NCBI GenBank assembly: GCA_039679385.1
Contig: JBDKVB010000036.1
Coordinates: forward strand, 1 to 54,516
Direction: 5' to 3'
Length of the DNA stretch: 54,516 nucleotides
Origin: Armatimonadia bacterium
GTDB taxonomy: Bacteria; Armatimonadota; Zipacnadia; Zipacnadales; JABUFB01
The notes beneath the pieces are model-generated. The model was given only the letters and a program-made list of their open reading frames with translations, did no database searches and was not told where the DNA came from. Shown here piece by piece: positions 41,031 to 49,021 of this stretch. The position numbers were made by a program, and so were the translations under genes. Each line of letters starts with the position of its first letter. The stretch's first letter is position 1.

Positions 41031-41864
41031 TCAAGGACTCCTGCGTGCGCTTTCGTCAAGCTGTGCGATCAGGGCGTCGATCTCGTCGAGGACCGGCTGG
41101 CTGCCCGGCGCCTGCGGGGCCTGCGGCAAGGCACGCCCGCACTCCGGACAGGTCTTCTGCCCGGCCAACTCCGGCGGCAGCTCACCCTCCGCCCCCGAAC
41201 ACAGAGGACAAGTCGCGCCAGTCCGCGAGTAGTACATCCGCCGGGCTTCGGCGTCAAGGGTCACGAACTTGCCCGGAGCGCCGCAGATCGCCGGGTCGTC
41301 CGTGTACAGAGGGAAGACGATCGCACCGGCGGGACAGATGCGTGAGCAAGCCGGGCAGCCCGGCTTGCAGTTGTCGGGATTGGTCACCGTCACTTGACCG
41401 GCGCCGTCCTGCGAGTAGACACCGAACAGGCAGAACTGGAGGCAATGGCCGCAGTTCCGGCAGCGCTCCAGGTCGATGACCGGGTACCAGCGCTCCGCGA
41501 GGCGACCCTCCAGGACAGTGGTCTCACTAGCGACTGCCGAGTCCCCGGCAACCGCACCAATCGCCGCCAGGGCCCGCTCCACTGCGGACTCGTCGGCGAG
41601 GTTCACGCAGCCGTCCTCCGGCACCGAGATTCCGCGATGGTGGAGAAGCGCCCTGAGCGCCCGAGGGTGCAGGCACGAGAAGAAGGCTGCGATGGGCGAC
41701 AGCCGCTGCAGCTCTGGCCACACCGCGCTGCCTTCGGGTAGGTGATAGGGATGTGGGATGACAGTGGTCTGAGCCCCTGACTGCCGACACTGCGCGAGCA
41801 GTCCCGCGACGGCTTCAGCGTCTTCAGGGAAGGGCTGTGCGATGACGACCTGCGCGTTCCTCAT
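41031..41864 (-). CDS. Ferredoxin-like protein with C-terminal zinc-ribbon pairs
   Basis: 277 residues from ATG 41864 (MRNAQVVIAQPF); the frame opens further upstream, but only over the promoter region. Residues about 1-120 look alpha/beta and have no recognised family. Then come two 4Fe-4S motifs, CRNCGHCLQFC and CKPGCPACSRICP, followed by two Cys pairs of a zinc-ribbon or rubredoxin type, CPLC and CPEC, separated by about 20 residues. It is the first gene of the minus-strand operon and abuts the radical SAM gene, so a role as electron donor to that enzyme is a reasonable inference. Confidence 0.75.
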   Translation of the reverse strand: MRNAQVVIAQPFPEDAEAVAGLLAQCRQSGAQTTVIPHPYHLPEGSAVWPELQRLSPIAAFFSCLHPRALRALLHHRGISVPEDGCVNLADESAVERALAAIGAVAGDSAVASETTVLEGRLAERWYPVIDLERCRNCGHCLQFCLFGVYSQDGAGQVTVTNPDNCKPGCPACSRICPAGAIVFPLYTDDPAICGAPGKFVTLDAEARRMYYSRTGATCPLCSGAEGELPPELAGQKTCPECGRALPQAPQAPGSQPVLDEIDALIAQLDESARRSP

Positions 41865-41903
41865 CAGCAGTCCACCAGACCGGATCGGGCAAGGCGTGCG
41901 AAC

Positions 41904-41932
41904 TTGACAGTGTTCTAGGCAGTCTATAATAT
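41904..41932 (+). promoter_or_regulatory. Promoter of the electron-transfer operon
   Basis: The plus strand has a perfect TTGACA (41904-41909), a 17-nt spacer and TAATAT (41927-41932); a TATAAT at 41925-41930 gives a 15-nt spacer. Transcription would start near 41938, about 48 nt before the ATG at 41986. The strongest promoter match in the window. Confidence 0.75.
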
Positions 41933-41950
41933 TGTTATACAAACGGTCAA
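41923..41950 (-). promoter_or_regulatory. Promoter of the terpenoid operon, overlapping the divergent one
   Basis: The minus strand has TTGACC (41950-41945), a 16-nt spacer and TATAGA (41928-41923), giving an approximately 50-nt leader before ATG 41864. It overlaps the plus-strand promoter and shares a dyad, TATAA-TATTG-TTATA (41925-41939), that could be an operator. Confidence 0.6.
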
Positions 41951-41985
41951 CCCTCAGTTCTGCCTCCCGAAGGACGAGGACGTCG

Positions 41986-43590
41986 ATGTCTGAATCGCAG
42001 GCAAGTCCGCCCGAAGGCCCGCTCACCTCGAAACCTCAGCCCGGCCTTGCTTCTCCTTCCACGGGAGGTCCTCAGCCTTCGCGACGCGATCCCGTGGCAC
42101 TACTGATCACCTGGGGTATCCCCGGATTCTTTGCGATCGTCGGTGCCTTGCTGCTCGTTGTCTGGCTCCGAGGAGCGCCCAATCCGGCGGACGTCGCCCC
42201 TCGCACTCCCACTTCAGATCGCAGTGCCGGGGCGACCGGCGTTGTTGCCCGACCGGCTGCCGGACCTGGTGGTGCGGTGACTCCCGGGGCGATGCCGGGT
42301 GCACCCTTGGGGACGGGTCCCGTAGTTGGCGCGCCTGCGGGTAGCGCTTCAGGTCTGCCGGGCGCAGCTTCAGCGACCGCAGCCGCCGGCTCGGGCGCTC
42401 CGATAGCCTCCGTGCGGGGGTTCTGGCCCGGCTTCCGCGGACCGAATCGCGACAACCTCAGTCCGGACTCCACGTCACTGTTGACGAGTTGGGGTGGAGG
42501 ACCGACTCGACTGTGGTCGGTCAGCATGGGAGAGGGCTACGCCGGAGCGGCTGTTGCAGATAGCCGGGTCTACGTGCTGGACTATGACCAGACCGCACGG
42601 GCCGATAAGCTGCGCTGCCTGTCCCTGGCCAACGGGCAGGAGCTGTGGTCGCAAAGCTACCCCGTGGACGTGAAGCGCAACCACGGGATGTCGCGCACAG
42701 TGCCCGCGCTGTACAAGCAGTATGTCGTGACCCTGGGACCGAAGTGCCACGTGATGTGTTGCGACGCCAAGACCGGGGCGGTGAAGTGGAGGATTGACCT
42801 CGTGGCGCAGTACGGGGCGACGGTGCCTCCCTGGTACGCCGGGCAGTGCCCGCTGATCGACAACGGGCGAGTGATCCTGGCCCCGGGCGGCAAGGCGCTC
42901 ATGATCGCCGTCGACATCGCAACCGGCAAGGTGGCCTGGCAGGCCCCCAACCCACGCGGCTGGAAGATGACACACACCTCGATCGTCCCCGTGTCGGTTG
43001 CCGGGAAGAAGATGTATGTGTACTGTGGTTCCGGAGGCGTGGCGGGCGTTGCAGCCGACAAGGGAACCCTCCTCTGGGACACGACCGCCTGGGTCGTGAG
43101 CACTGCGACGGTTCCGAGCCCCGTGCCGATTGGTGACGGCAGGATCTTCCTCTGCGGTGGGTACAACTCCGGTGCGATGATGCTGCGGCTCGTGCCCTCG
43201 GGTGGCAAGTTCACGGCCGAGCAGGTATTCCGGCTCAAACCCAACGTTTTCGGCTCCGACCAGCAGACCCCGATTCTGTACAGGGGGCACCTGTACGGCG
43301 TCATCCCTGGCGGGCAACTGGCGTGTCTGAGCCTCGATGGGAAGCAGGTCTGGGCCAGTGGAACGGATCGCTTCGGCCTGGGGCCCTATATGATCGCGGG
43401 CGGGAACATATACGTGCTCGACGACAAGGGCGAACTCTCACTGGTGTCCGCGAGTCCGAGTGGATATAAGAGACTGGCGCGGGCGAAGGTCCTCAACGGT
43501 CCGGATGCCTGGGGACCGATGGCCCTGGCTGGCGGTCGGCTGATCGTGAGAGACCTGACCACCATGGCATGTCTGCAAGTCGGGAGGTAA
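41986..43590 (+). CDS. Membrane-anchored PQQ-like beta-propeller protein
   Basis: 534 residues from ATG 41986, with GAGGA 7 nt upstream; an ATG at 41932 lies over the promoter. A short cytoplasmic N-terminus is followed by one transmembrane helix (about 45-62, LITWGIPGFFAIVGALLLVVWL), then an Ala/Gly/Pro-rich linker (about 65-155) and a C-terminal PQQ/quinoprotein-type propeller (about 160-534; blades such as CLSLANGQELWSQ, CDAKTGAVKWRI and AVDIATGKVAWQA). The propeller therefore faces outward. There is no CxxCH heme motif. First gene of an eight-gene unit. Whether it binds a cofactor or is a scaffold cannot be told. Confidence 0.82.
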   Translation: MSESQASPPEGPLTSKPQPGLASPSTGGPQPSRRDPVALLITWGIPGFFAIVGALLLVVWLRGAPNPADVAPRTPTSDRSAGATGVVARPAAGPGGAVTPGAMPGAPLGTGPVVGAPAGSASGLPGAASATAAAGSGAPIASVRGFWPGFRGPNRDNLSPDSTSLLTSWGGGPTRLWSVSMGEGYAGAAVADSRVYVLDYDQTARADKLRCLSLANGQELWSQSYPVDVKRNHGMSRTVPALYKQYVVTLGPKCHVMCCDAKTGAVKWRIDLVAQYGATVPPWYAGQCPLIDNGRVILAPGGKALMIAVDIATGKVAWQAPNPRGWKMTHTSIVPVSVAGKKMYVYCGSGGVAGVAADKGTLLWDTTAWVVSTATVPSPVPIGDGRIFLCGGYNSGAMMLRLVPSGGKFTAEQVFRLKPNVFGSDQQTPILYRGHLYGVIPGGQLACLSLDGKQVWASGTDRFGLGPYMIAGGNIYVLDDKGELSLVSASPSGYKRLARAKVLNGPDAWGPMALAGGRLIVRDLTTMACLQVGR

Positions 43591-43592
43591 CG

Positions 43593-44606
43593 ATGGCCGA
43601 GACGGTGCCGCCGAGGCGCCCTGGAGGTCGTGGAGCTGGATGGGCCACTGCCGGTCTGGCCCTGGTGGTCGTGGCTGCCGGTCTGCTGGTGTATCAGCAT
43701 CTGCACCAGGGGCGGCAGGTCTCCACGCAGGCCGTCCAGCCACAGCAGACCATCGACCAGACGCTGGAGACGCTGCGGCAGGTCGATCCGGCGCTGGTCA
43801 AGTACCGCGAAGCCCGCACGGTGCAGACAGGCTTCCAGACGCCTCGCGGGATTGCCTTGAGCAGATCAGGCGAACTCTACGTAGTGGGTGACAGGGCCCT
43901 GCGGGTTTTCGAGGCTGACGGCGTCGGCACCACGGGAACCCAACTGGGTGACGAGCCGACCTGCGTGGCAGTGGACGAGGCAGTGATGGTGGCCCTTGGC
44001 TACCGCGGGAGTGTGGAGATCCGTGATGACGGTGGGGCTGTGCAGGCCCACTGGCAGGTGGCCGGGAAGAGCCCCTATGTGACCTGCGTTGCGCTCTCCG
44101 GCGAGCAAGTGTGGGTGGCCGACGCCGGTGATCGCGTAGTGCTGCGCTATGATCGCACCGGGAAGCTTCTGGGACGTCTCGGTGAGAAGGACCCCGCGAA
44201 GAAGGTACCGGGGCTGTTCTTGCCCAGTCCTCACCTGGACGTGGTGCCGCTGGATCAGGGGCGGGTTCTGGTCAACAACACAGGCCGCCACCTGGTGGAA
44301 ACCTACACGGCCCAGGGAGAGTTGAAGTCAGCATGGGGACGCTACGGGCCGGAGATTGATGGCTTCCCCGGGTGCTGCAACCCGACGGATCTCGCACTGC
44401 TGCCCGACGGGAAAGTGGTGGCCAGTGACAAGGGATTGCCGCGGGTGAAGGTGTACAATCAGCAGGGAGCGTTACAGGCGGTCGTCGCGACACCGGCACA
44501 GTTGTCCCGCGACGCCTCTGCGCTGGACCTTGCGGTAAGCGCCGACGGCACAGTCTACGTTCTGGATGGCCCGGCGGCGCTGGTGAGAGTGTTCGTCCCT
44601 AAGTGA
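43593..44606 (+). CDS. Membrane-anchored NHL-repeat propeller protein
   Basis: 337 residues from ATG 43593, two bases after the previous stop and with GGGAGGT just upstream. An Arg-rich cytoplasmic N-terminus leads into one transmembrane helix (about 22-38). The rest is an NHL-type propeller: TPRGIALSRSGELYVVG, VWVADAGDRVVLRYDRTGKLLG, HLVETYTAQGELKSAWG, CNPTDLALLPDGKVVASDKG and LAVSADGTVYVLDG. NHL propellers usually mediate binding. The location after the PQQ-like protein and before FeS proteins suggests a structural part of the same complex. Confidence 0.82.
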   Translation: MAETVPPRRPGGRGAGWATAGLALVVVAAGLLVYQHLHQGRQVSTQAVQPQQTIDQTLETLRQVDPALVKYREARTVQTGFQTPRGIALSRSGELYVVGDRALRVFEADGVGTTGTQLGDEPTCVAVDEAVMVALGYRGSVEIRDDGGAVQAHWQVAGKSPYVTCVALSGEQVWVADAGDRVVLRYDRTGKLLGRLGEKDPAKKVPGLFLPSPHLDVVPLDQGRVLVNNTGRHLVETYTAQGELKSAWGRYGPEIDGFPGCCNPTDLALLPDGKVVASDKGLPRVKVYNQQGALQAVVATPAQLSRDASALDLAVSADGTVYVLDGPAALVRVFVPK

Positions 44607-44629
44607 TGCAGCGAGGATGAGAGGGCGAA

Positions 44630-44842
44630 ATGGGACCCACAGACAAAGAGAATCGGCGGCAGTTCCTCGCCGGGCTTGGTCGCGGCCTCCTGGCTTGCGG
44701 GCTCGGACTGGGAGTGACCGCCCTGGTGGCTCGTGGAGGCAAAGACTGCCTTCGCACCGGGGGCTGTGAAGGCTGTGCGCTGATCGGCAAGTGCGACCTT
44801 AGCGAGGCGCAGGGCTACCGCGACCGCGCACAGAGGAGGTGA
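44630..44842 (+). CDS. Small Tat-signal protein with four clustered cysteines
   Basis: 70 residues. The N-terminus NRRQFLAGLGRG followed by a hydrophobic stretch is a twin-arginine signal, implying export in folded form with a cofactor. The short exported tail holds C-x5-C-x2-C-x5-C (C40 to C57 region: DCLRTGGCEGCALIGKC), enough to hold one FeS cluster or a metal. I do not recognise the family. Small Cys-rich Tat proteins of this type occur beside NapH/NosR-like operons. Its stop overlaps the ribosome site of the ferredoxin gene (AGGAGGTGA), so translation of the two is coupled. Confidence 0.65.
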   Translation: MGPTDKENRRQFLAGLGRGLLACGLGLGVTALVARGGKDCLRTGGCEGCALIGKCDLSEAQGYRDRAQRR

Positions 44843-44847
44843 GGCGG

Positions 44848-45450
44848 ATGTCTGAGGACGGCAAGCTCAAGCGGCCCGAGCAGCGGATCAGTCGGCGCCA
44901 GATTCTGGCCGAGTGCCTGCGCGGTGCCGGGGTGCTGGTGATGGGCGGTGCCCTGGGGTCGCTGGTCACCCGGGGGCATGCGGACAACACGGTATGGCAG
45001 ATCGATCCGAGCAAGTGCGTACAGTGCGGCAAGTGTGCCACCGACTGCGTCCTGAACCCCTCGGCGGTGAAGTGCGTCCACCAGTACCGCGTGTGTGGCT
45101 ACTGCGAGCTTTGTTTCGGCTACTTCGTGGACCAGCGTGCCAATGACGAGGAGCGAGCGGAGAACCAGCGCTGCCCGACGAACGCCATCCGGCGCACCTT
45201 CGTCGAGGACCCGTACTTCCAGTATGACATCGACGAGCTCAAGTGCATCGGGTGCGGGATCTGTGTGAAGGGCTGCAAGACCTTCGGAAATGGTTCCCTG
45301 GTCTTGCAGGTACGGCATGACCGCTGCCTGAACTGCAATGAGTGCAACATCGCTCAGAACTGTCCCGCGAACGCTTTCGTGAGAGTTCCCGCCCAGACGC
45401 CCTATCTTCTGCGCACAGAGCAAGAGGAAGGTCCGGGCGCCAAGCAATGA
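44848..45450 (+). CDS. Tat-exported polyferredoxin (NapG/NrfC-like)
   Basis: 200 residues from ATG 44848, with AGGAGG 8 nt upstream; GTG 44839 is possible but lies inside the ribosome site. The N-terminus SRRQILAECLRG plus a hydrophobic segment is a Tat signal. The mature protein has CVQCGKCATDC, a spaced CGYCELC pair, CIGCGICVKGC and CLNCNECNIAQNCP, together enough for three to four 4Fe-4S clusters, as in NapG, NrfC or DmsB-type electron carriers. It should sit on the outer side of the membrane and exchange electrons with the membrane FeS protein encoded next, with which it overlaps by 4 nt (ATGA). Confidence 0.85.
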   Translation: MSEDGKLKRPEQRISRRQILAECLRGAGVLVMGGALGSLVTRGHADNTVWQIDPSKCVQCGKCATDCVLNPSAVKCVHQYRVCGYCELCFGYFVDQRANDEERAENQRCPTNAIRRTFVEDPYFQYDIDELKCIGCGICVKGCKTFGNGSLVLQVRHDRCLNCNECNIAQNCPANAFVRVPAQTPYLLRTEQEEGPGAKQ

Positions 45451-46832
45451 ACTGCGACCGCTTCACCAACCGAACTGAGGGGAGAGGGCCGCGTCTGTTC
45501 TCGGGGTCTGGGCTTCGCACCTGGACCCTGGTCGCGTGCGTCTTGGTGACGGAGGGTGTGGGAGTAGCGCTGGCTGCCGAGAACTTCCCGCCGCCGGAGT
45601 TCACGACGGGCTACCAGTTCCCGAAGGCGACGGAGCCCGGCCCCAGGGATGCGAGCTTATCGCTGGTGGATGCGGCGGTACTGCTGACGGCGCTATCGTT
45701 GGCGGCGTACTTCGCTTTGCGCCGACGGTCTCGCCGGGAGCTGGCGATTCTGTCGGTGTTCTGCCTGTTGTACCTGGGCTTCTACCGGCATGGCTGCGTC
45801 TGTGCCGTCGGCTCCTTTCAGAATGTCGCGCTTGCGGTTGCCGACCCGGGCTATGTGTTGCCTGTCGTGGTGGGCGCGTTCTTTGTGCTGCCCTTGCTGT
45901 TCGCGCTGTTCTTCGGGCGGGTGTTTTGCTCGGCAGTGTGCCCGCTGGGTCAGGCGCAGGAGGTTGTGCTGCTGAGGGCTGTGAAGGTGCCGCGGTGGGT
46001 CGACCAGGCCCTCGGTGTCCTTCCCTTCCTGTACCTGGGTGTCGCGGTGCTGTATGCCGCCCTGGGGAGTGCCTTTGTGGTCTGCCGGTATGACCCCTTC
46101 GTGCTGTTCTTCCGCCTCGGCGGGAACTTGGAGATGCTGATCTTCGGGGTCGCGGTGCTGCTCCTGGCGACGGTGGTGGGCCGTCCGTACTGCCGATTCC
46201 TGTGCCCCTACGGGGCGCTGCTGCGACTGATCGCGCCCTTCGCGAGGTGGCGGGTCCGCACCACTCCCACGGAGTGCGTGAACTGTCACCTGTGTGCGGA
46301 CGCCTGCCCTTACGGGGCGATTCAGCCGCCGAACGTTACCGACGCGCGGATCGGTCGGCTGGAAGGTCGCAGCCGCTTGGCCTGGTTGGTGGCAGCCTTT
46401 CCGCTGATCCTGGCCGCCGGAGGGTTCCTCGGGTGGCAGAGCGCGCCAGTCCTGGCGAAGCTCGACCCGACGATCAGCCTGGCCAACCGCGTGTGGCTGG
46501 AGGAGCACGGTAGGGTGAAAGGCAAGACTGAGGCGAGTGAGGCCTTCGCCACCCAGGGCACACCCAGCGCAGACCTGTACCGGGAGGCGGCCAAGATCCG
46601 CAAGCGGTTCGATGGTGGCTCCCTGCTCCTGGGTGTTTGGGTCGGCCTGGTGATTGTCCTGAGGATGATCTCGCTGTCGGTGCGACGCCGACGAGAGGCG
46701 TACCAGGTGGACCCGGGGGCCTGCGTGGCCTGCGGTCGTTGCTTTTCGGCCTGTCCCGTGGGCCGGTCCGTGATAGCCGAAGCCGAGGGCGCGAGCATCT
46801 CTGCGCTCACCCCCGGTGAGGAGGGGCGTTGA
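45447..46832 (+). CDS. NapH/NosR-like membrane 4Fe-4S protein
   Basis: 461 residues starting at ATG 45447. A first hydrophobic segment (about 25-46) is followed by five or more transmembrane helices. NosR/NapH-type cysteine signatures lie at the helix ends: HGCVCAVGSFQN, GRVFCSAVCPLGQAQE and GRPYCRFLCPYGALLRL. Then come ferredoxin-type motifs CVNCHLCADACPYGA in the middle and CVACGRCFSACPVG at the C-terminus. NosR's N-terminal FMN domain is absent. Proteins of this group carry electrons between quinol or cytoplasmic carriers and the periplasm. Here it sits between an exported ferredoxin and cytoplasmic Nuo-like genes, so it is the natural membrane relay of the operon. Confidence 0.87.
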   Translation: MNCDRFTNRTEGRGPRLFSGSGLRTWTLVACVLVTEGVGVALAAENFPPPEFTTGYQFPKATEPGPRDASLSLVDAAVLLTALSLAAYFALRRRSRRELAILSVFCLLYLGFYRHGCVCAVGSFQNVALAVADPGYVLPVVVGAFFVLPLLFALFFGRVFCSAVCPLGQAQEVVLLRAVKVPRWVDQALGVLPFLYLGVAVLYAALGSAFVVCRYDPFVLFFRLGGNLEMLIFGVAVLLLATVVGRPYCRFLCPYGALLRLIAPFARWRVRTTPTECVNCHLCADACPYGAIQPPNVTDARIGRLEGRSRLAWLVAAFPLILAAGGFLGWQSAPVLAKLDPTISLANRVWLEEHGRVKGKTEASEAFATQGTPSADLYREAAKIRKRFDGGSLLLGVWVGLVIVLRMISLSVRRRREAYQVDPGACVACGRCFSACPVGRSVIAEAEGASISALTPGEEGR

Positions 46833-49021
46833 TGGCCGAATTGCCCACTGAGTCGACCGCACCGGTCAAACGTGACCGCACGAAACTGTACTACCGGACC
46901 GCGGTGACCGTCGCCTGCGTCGCGGCGGTCTTCTGCCTGGTCGTCCTGGTGCTGCTGGTGGTGAATGCCGTCCAGGCCCGCTCTGCCGACCCCTCGAAAC
47001 CGGCACAAATCGAGATGATGAAGGCCGACCTGGCCAAGCAGCCCACGAACCAGAAGCTGCGCGACGACATCCGCAAACTCGACCAGGATATCCGTTGGTC
47101 CTACTACATCACTCGTCTCCGCGCGATTCAGGGCGCGTATCTGCTTCTGGGCGGCGTCGTGGTCCTGCTGGTGTCGCTGCATTTCGTGCTCAAGCTGCGC
47201 ACACGGCTGCCCGTGCCGACGGAGGTAAGCGGCCTCAAGGTCTGGCTTGAGGCGGCCGTGGCGCGTCGAACGGTGATTCTCCTTGGCGTAGTGCTCGCGT
47301 CGGTCTTGCTGGTAATGGCTGTGCTGGGGAGGCATGATCCCTCCTCGGAGTACGCGAAGACGTCGGTGAAGGACGTCCTGCCTCCGCAGCCGGGACCGAT
47401 GGAAGTCCCGTCGATGGTTGCCGGGCAGCCTACACCTGTGGGACAGCCGAACCTGCAGTCACCACTCTCGCCTCTGGCAGCCGCCGGGAGTCCGGGACTC
47501 GCCGGACCGCAAGGTCCGGCAGGCCCTCCAGGACCCACGGGACCAGCAGGTGAGCGTGGTCCTGCCGGTGAGCAGGGACGCCAGGGAGAGCCGGGACCGG
47601 CCGGTCCGGCAGGAACTGCGGGTTTCCCTGGTCGGCCCGGCGGCTCTAGCCGCCCTGGTGCCACCGGCGAGTCTGCGGGCGAGGGAGGACGGACCGGCAG
47701 ACAGGGGATGGGAGGCCCAGGCAGCTCCGGCTTCCAGGGATCAGGAACGCCCGGATTCCCGGGTGGGCCGCAAAGGCCCGGACTGCCGGGAACGCAAGGT
47801 GGCGCTCCCGCGGTAGGCCAGGGATCTCCTGACCTGCTGGCCAACTGGCCCGTCTTCCGAGGCTACATGCCCGGCCGGGTGTCGACAGACCGGTTCCCCG
47901 TGCAGTGGGACGCCGGTAGTGGACAGGGCGTCCTCTGGAAGGCTGCGGTCCCGCTGCCGGGCAAGGGGTCTCCTGTGGCCTGGAAGGACCGCGTATACCT
48001 CAGCGGCGCCAATGACAAGCAGCGCGAGGTGTATGCCTTCGATGTGGCAACCGGCAAGCTGGTATGGAAGCAGGCGGTGGTACTCAACGAGAGCAAGTCG
48101 CAGCCGGCTCCCGAGGTCAATGAGGAGACCGGGTATGCCGCATCGACCATGACCACGGACGGCAAGAACGTCGTGGCGATGTTTGCCAACGGTGATGTCG
48201 CAGCCTTCGACCTGACCGGCAAGCAGGTCTGGTCTCGCTCCTTCGGTCCTCTGGATAATATCTACGGGCACGCCTCCTCGCCGATCCTCTATCGTAACCT
48301 GGTCTTGCTGCAGCTCGATCAGGGCGGGGACCCCGACGGTGGGCTGTCCGGGCTGCTGGCCCTGGACGTTGCCACCGGGAAGACGCTGTGGCGGACGCCG
48401 CGGCCGGTTCCCAACTCCTGGTCGACTCCCATCGTTGCCTTCACGGGCCGGCGCTTCGAGATCCTCACGATGGCCAGCCCCTTTGTCATCTCCTATGATC
48501 CGGGCACGGGCAAGGAACTGTGGAGGACGATGTGTCTCAACGGCGATGTGGCGCCTTCTCCCGCCTTCGGGGGCGGTCTCGTCCTGGTCGCGCAGGATGG
48601 TTCCGGACTCTTCGCGATCCGTCCTCCGGAGCCGAATACTGGTGACAAGGGCGAAATCGTGTGGCAAGCAGGCGATGGGCTACCGGACATCTGCAGCCCG
48701 GCCGCCAACGACGAGGTTGTGATCCTCGCCGCCAGCGGAGGGCTCGTGACCTGCTATGAGACGGCCACCGGCAAGAAGCTGTGGGAGCATGACCTGGGCA
48801 CCTCGGTCAACGCCTCGCCGGTGATCGCCGGGAAGCTGGTGTACCTGACCGACACCGAGGGCGTCACGCACATCTTCGAGGCCGGACCGGAGTTCAAAGC
48901 GATCGGCGTGGGCAAGTTCGGTGAGCCGGTGTACACGACGGCAGCTTTCGCCGCGGGGAAGGTCTTTGTCCGAGGCACCAAGAACCTGTTCTGCGTGGGA
49001 GCGAAACCTGCCAACGGATGA
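46832..49021 (+). CDS. Membrane protein with collagen-like stalk and PQQ-like propeller
   Basis: 729 residues from ATG 46832, sharing one base with the previous stop (TGATG) and with AGGAGG upstream. Three transmembrane helices lie near residues 22-48, 90-110 and 147-166. A collagen-like segment starts at residue 219 with 17 uninterrupted G-x-y triplets rich in Pro and Ala (GSPGLAGPQGPAGPPG...), then an irregular Gly-rich part to about 333. The C-terminus (about 335-729) is a PQQ/quinoprotein-type propeller (AFDVATGKLVWKQ, AFDLTGKQVWSR, ALDVATGKTLWRT, CYETATGKKLWEH). A trimerising collagen stalk carrying a propeller away from the membrane is a plausible reading. No heme motif is present. Its stop overlaps the next start (ATGA). 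Confidence 0.83.
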   Translation: MAELPTESTAPVKRDRTKLYYRTAVTVACVAAVFCLVVLVLLVVNAVQARSADPSKPAQIEMMKADLAKQPTNQKLRDDIRKLDQDIRWSYYITRLRAIQGAYLLLGGVVVLLVSLHFVLKLRTRLPVPTEVSGLKVWLEAAVARRTVILLGVVLASVLLVMAVLGRHDPSSEYAKTSVKDVLPPQPGPMEVPSMVAGQPTPVGQPNLQSPLSPLAAAGSPGLAGPQGPAGPPGPTGPAGERGPAGEQGRQGEPGPAGPAGTAGFPGRPGGSSRPGATGESAGEGGRTGRQGMGGPGSSGFQGSGTPGFPGGPQRPGLPGTQGGAPAVGQGSPDLLANWPVFRGYMPGRVSTDRFPVQWDAGSGQGVLWKAAVPLPGKGSPVAWKDRVYLSGANDKQREVYAFDVATGKLVWKQAVVLNESKSQPAPEVNEETGYAASTMTTDGKNVVAMFANGDVAAFDLTGKQVWSRSFGPLDNIYGHASSPILYRNLVLLQLDQGGDPDGGLSGLLALDVATGKTLWRTPRPVPNSWSTPIVAFTGRRFEILTMASPFVISYDPGTGKELWRTMCLNGDVAPSPAFGGGLVLVAQDGSGLFAIRPPEPNTGDKGEIVWQAGDGLPDICSPAANDEVVILAASGGLVTCYETATGKKLWEHDLGTSVNASPVIAGKLVYLTDTEGVTHIFEAGPEFKAIGVGKFGEPVYTTAAFAAGKVFVRGTKNLFCVGAKPANG

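Noticed and set aside
45693-46862. 389-codon minus-strand open frame
   Set aside because: Antisense to the NapH-like gene; rich in Arg, Gln and His, typical of a shadow frame of a membrane protein gene.
47486-47830. Tandem DNA repeat or assembly artefact in the collagen-like segment
   Set aside because: The G-x-y codons vary synonymously and the frame is intact, so this is a protein-level repeat, not a collapsed or expanded DNA repeat.
42400-49021. Heme c binding in the exported redox operon
   Set aside because: I checked the two propellers, the NHL protein, the polyferredoxin and the collagen-like protein for CxxCH and found none, so cytochrome c is not part of this operon.
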